From JBAXEO01 sp964541375 (GTDB taxonomy: Bacteria > Actinomycetota > Coriobacteriia > Anaerosomatales > JAAXUF01): a DNA stretch of 14,914 bases. Where the stretch lies: assembly GCA_964541375.1 (NCBI GenBank), contig CAZIPT010000061.1, forward strand, positions 1-14,914, given 5' to 3'. The first letter of the stretch is position 1, and every line of letters starts with the position of its first letter. Below the pieces are notes generated by a model. It had not been told where the DNA came from. It was given only the letters and a program-made list of their open reading frames with translations, and did not search any database. A program made the translations under genes and the position numbers. Shown here in pieces: positions 13,282-14,914 of this stretch.

Positions 13282-14124
13282 CTAGGGTATCGCGGTGAGC
13301 ACGACCGCCGCCAGCGCCAAGGCTACGCCAAACGCCTGGTGGCGCTTGAGCCGTTCACCAAGCACCATCCGCGCCAGCAGCATCGTGGCGACCGGGTAGA
13401 GAGAACCGACCACCGACGCCACCGCCAGGGGTCCGATGCGAATCGCGCTGATCATGGTGATGTTGGCTGCGGCATCCAGCAGCCCCGCCGACACCGCCAT
13501 CCGGGCTGCGGGCAGGTCGAGTGACATCTCGCGGCGTCGCGCGAGCAGCGCCGCGAACATGATGACGGTGCCGACAGCGCGGGCAACGAGCAGCGGAGCG
13601 AACCCGCTCGCAGGAAGCGTGAGCGACAGCGAAACCAAAGACATCGCGAAGCTCGCCCCCGCCAGCACCGAGAGCGCGACGGCACGCGGTGGCATCCCGT
13701 GTTCTTCGACCGATCCGGTAGTGGTGCTCACAATGACCACGGCGATCAGAGCCAACGCCAACCCCGCCATCGTGATTGGCCCGACCCGAGAACCACTCGC
13801 AAGATCGAAGAGCGCCGGTCCGGCGCCGCTCAGTGCCGCAGTGATGGGCGCGACGATGCTCATGCGACCGATGGCCAAGGCGGCGTAGAGCGAGAGAATT
13901 CCTACCGTCCCGGCGACGCCCGAGGCAACGCCCCAGGCGACGTCGGCGCGCGTCACCTGCTCCGGATGCACTGCGAGCAGGAGCAGTGCGAATGCCGCCA
14001 CTCCAACCGCGTAGACGACCCCTGTGATCGCCAGCGCCGGGCTCCTGCGGCTGGCGAGTCCACCCAGGAAGTCGCCGCTGCCAAAGAGTGCGGCGGTGGC
14101 CGCACCGAGCAGTGCGGTCAGCAA
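13282..14124 (-). CDS. EamA-family (DMT superfamily) transporter
   Basis: This 280-residue, strongly hydrophobic protein has about ten membrane helices arranged as two five-helix EamA repeats. It has the typical mid-protein GTVGILSLYAALAIGRMSIVAPI and C-terminal PLAVASVVGSLYPVATMLLARMVLGERL, where the short GERL loop before the last helices is a family hallmark. Such proteins are drug/metabolite exporters of varied substrate, and nothing here narrows it. The start appears to be TTG 14124, which has no Shine-Dalgarno of its own. It overlaps the end of an 11-codon ORF (14153-14118) that does have one, so translational coupling is possible. The alternative is a one-base sequence error that would join the two frames. 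It lies between typA and the PASTA gene on the same strand. Confidence 0.87.
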   Translation of the reverse strand: MLTALLGAATAALFGSGDFLGGLASRRSPALAITGVVYAVGVAAFALLLLAVHPEQVTRADVAWGVASGVAGTVGILSLYAALAIGRMSIVAPITAALSGAGPALFDLASGSRVGPITMAGLALALIAVVIVSTTTGSVEEHGMPPRAVALSVLAGASFAMSLVSLSLTLPASGFAPLLVARAVGTVIMFAALLARRREMSLDLPAARMAVSAGLLDAAANITMISAIRIGPLAVASVVGSLYPVATMLLARMVLGERLKRHQAFGVALALAAVVLTAIP

Positions 14125-14153
14125 GGGAGTTCCGATTGGAGTTGCGGGTACAT
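14118..14153 (-). other. Possible 11-codon leader ORF overlapping the EamA start
   Basis: ATG 14153 with GAGAGG five bases upstream opens MYPQLQSELPC and stops at TGA (14120-14118). The stop region overlaps the TTG start of the EamA gene (14124). That geometry permits ribosome re-initiation onto the weak TTG. It is very short, so chance or a frameshift in the sequence cannot be excluded. Confidence 0.3.
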
Positions 14154-14336
14154 GGGGGCCTCTCGGGGTAGAGAGCGGGCTTCGACCACCCTAGCCGCAC
14201 GCACCCGCGAGCGCCAGACCGCTGCCGCAACCAATGGGCGGAGCCGAGTTCAGACCGAAAGCGCCGGGAATATACGTTGGGGTGATGCTCCTCGCGGTGC
14301 CCACAGCAGCGGCGTACGTCGCGACATCGCCGCTCG
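14154..14336 (-). other. Gap between typA and the EamA leader
   Basis: These 183 bases hold no gene I can support. On the minus strand there is TATATT (14274-14269), which resembles a -10 hexamer for the EamA gene but lacks a convincing -35. There is also a short CTCTC/GAGAG hairpin at about 14161-14175, close to the leader ORF. No terminator for typA is evident, so read-through into the EamA gene is possible. Confidence 0.35.
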
Positions 14337-14914
14337 CTACTTCCTGCCGGCCTTCTTGCGATCGGTCGCACTCAGGATGCGCTTGCGCAGTCGGATGCTC
14401 TTGGGCGTGATCTCCACCAGCTCGTCGTCCTCGATGTACTCGAGCGCCTCTTCGAGCGTGAAGATGATCGGCGGGTGCAGCACGATGGCCTTGTCGGCCG
14501 AGGAGGTGCGCATGTTGGTCAGCTGCTTCGCCTTGGCGACGTTGACCACCAGGTCGCCTTCCTTCGCGGCTTCGCCCACGATCATGCCCTCGTAGCACAT
14601 GACGGTCGGGCCGATGAACATCTTGCCGCGAGTCTGCAGCGTATCGAGTGCAAAGGCTGCGGACTTCTCGGTGGAGTTGGCGATCATCGAGCCGTTCTGA
14701 CGTCCACCCAGGTCTCCCTTGTAAGGGCCGTATTCAGAGAAGTGGTGGAACAGCACGCCCTCGCCGCGAGTGGCGTTGAGGATGCGGGTGCGCAGCCCCA
14801 TCACTCCGCGGGTCGGAATCTTGAACTCAAGGTGCGTGCGCTCTTCGCGCAGGACCATGTCCTTCATCTCGCCTGAGCGCGAGCCGAAGATCTCGATGAC
14901 CTTGCCGGCGAACT
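14337..14914 (-). CDS. typA: Translational GTPase TypA/BipA, C-terminal part, cut by the right edge
   Basis: TypA (BipA) is a ribosome-associated GTPase related to EF-G and LepA that helps large-subunit assembly and stress or cold adaptation. About 191 C-terminal residues are visible. The EF-G-like domain V starts with GKVIEIFGSRSGEMKDM and FKIPTRGVMGLRTRIL. The TypA-specific C-terminal domain includes GEGVLFHHFSEYGPYKGD, NGSMIANSTEKSAAFALDTLQTRG and the highly characteristic AKAKQLTNMRTSSADKAIVL. It closes with IEDDELVEITPKSIRLRKRIL and a basic KKAGRK end. The G domain and start lie outside the window. The visible part is intact with no frameshift. Identification is very secure. Confidence 0.97.
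   Translation of the reverse strand, partial: FAGKVIEIFGSRSGEMKDMVLREERTHLEFKIPTRGVMGLRTRILNATRGEGVLFHHFSEYGPYKGDLGGRQNGSMIANSTEKSAAFALDTLQTRGKMFIGPTVMCYEGMIVGEAAKEGDLVVNVAKAKQLTNMRTSSADKAIVLHPPIIFTLEEALEYIEDDELVEITPKSIRLRKRILSATDRKKAGRK

Noticed and set aside
14191..14598. Minus-strand frame overlapping the end of typA
   Set aside because: Most of it is a shadow of the conserved TypA C-terminus; the short part beyond typA looks protein-like but has no start of its own or domain.

Overview
This is a GC-rich (roughly two-thirds G+C), densely coded stretch of ordinary-looking bacterial chromosome. An anaerobic (class III) ribonucleotide reductase behind NrdR-type operator boxes, high GC, frequent GTG/TTG starts and the family mix (CHAD, Ppx, Ppk1, DUF2252, PASTA) suggest an anaerobic or facultative member of the Actinomycetota, perhaps of the Coriobacteriia/OPB41 type. 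The lineage is an inference. I see no insertion sequence, prophage, CRISPR array, tRNA or rRNA.

Layout, left to right. Positions 1-933 (minus) hold the N-terminal 311 residues of NrdD, read off the left edge. A 368-base gap follows (934-1301) with a promoter, two tandem NrdR-like boxes and a leader of about 300 bases. Next is a double-CDGSH iron-sulfur protein (minus). Divergent from it, on the plus strand, run a small HTH/coiled-coil protein and an AzlC/AzlD amino-acid exporter pair. The AzlD stop interlocks with the stop of a convergent SulP anion transporter in a shared CTAG.

The centre (10656 down to 3670, minus) is an apparent four-gene polyphosphate operon: CHAD protein, Ppx/GppA with an HD domain, Ppk1, SulP. 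The first three are coupled by ATGA stop/start overlaps, and SulP follows 50 bases later. CHAD is a known polyphosphate-binding module, Ppk1 makes the polymer and Ppx degrades it, so binding, breakdown and synthesis are encoded together with an anion transporter. CHAD and Ppk1 carry low-complexity Pro/Ala/Glu tails, and the Ppk1 tail is built on a 21-bp tandem repeat.

Divergent from the operon is a DUF2252 protein (10885-12378, plus) with a clean hairpin just upstream of its ribosome binding site. The right end, all minus, has a membrane-anchored triple-PASTA protein, an EamA-family transporter with a possible 11-codon leader ORF overlapping its TTG start, and the C-terminal third of the GTPase TypA/BipA, cut by the right edge.

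The most interesting points are the compact polyphosphate operon with the DUF2252 gene facing it, the well-formed NrdR operator with a long unexplained leader, and several small translational-control candidates. I found no clearly new multi-gene system.
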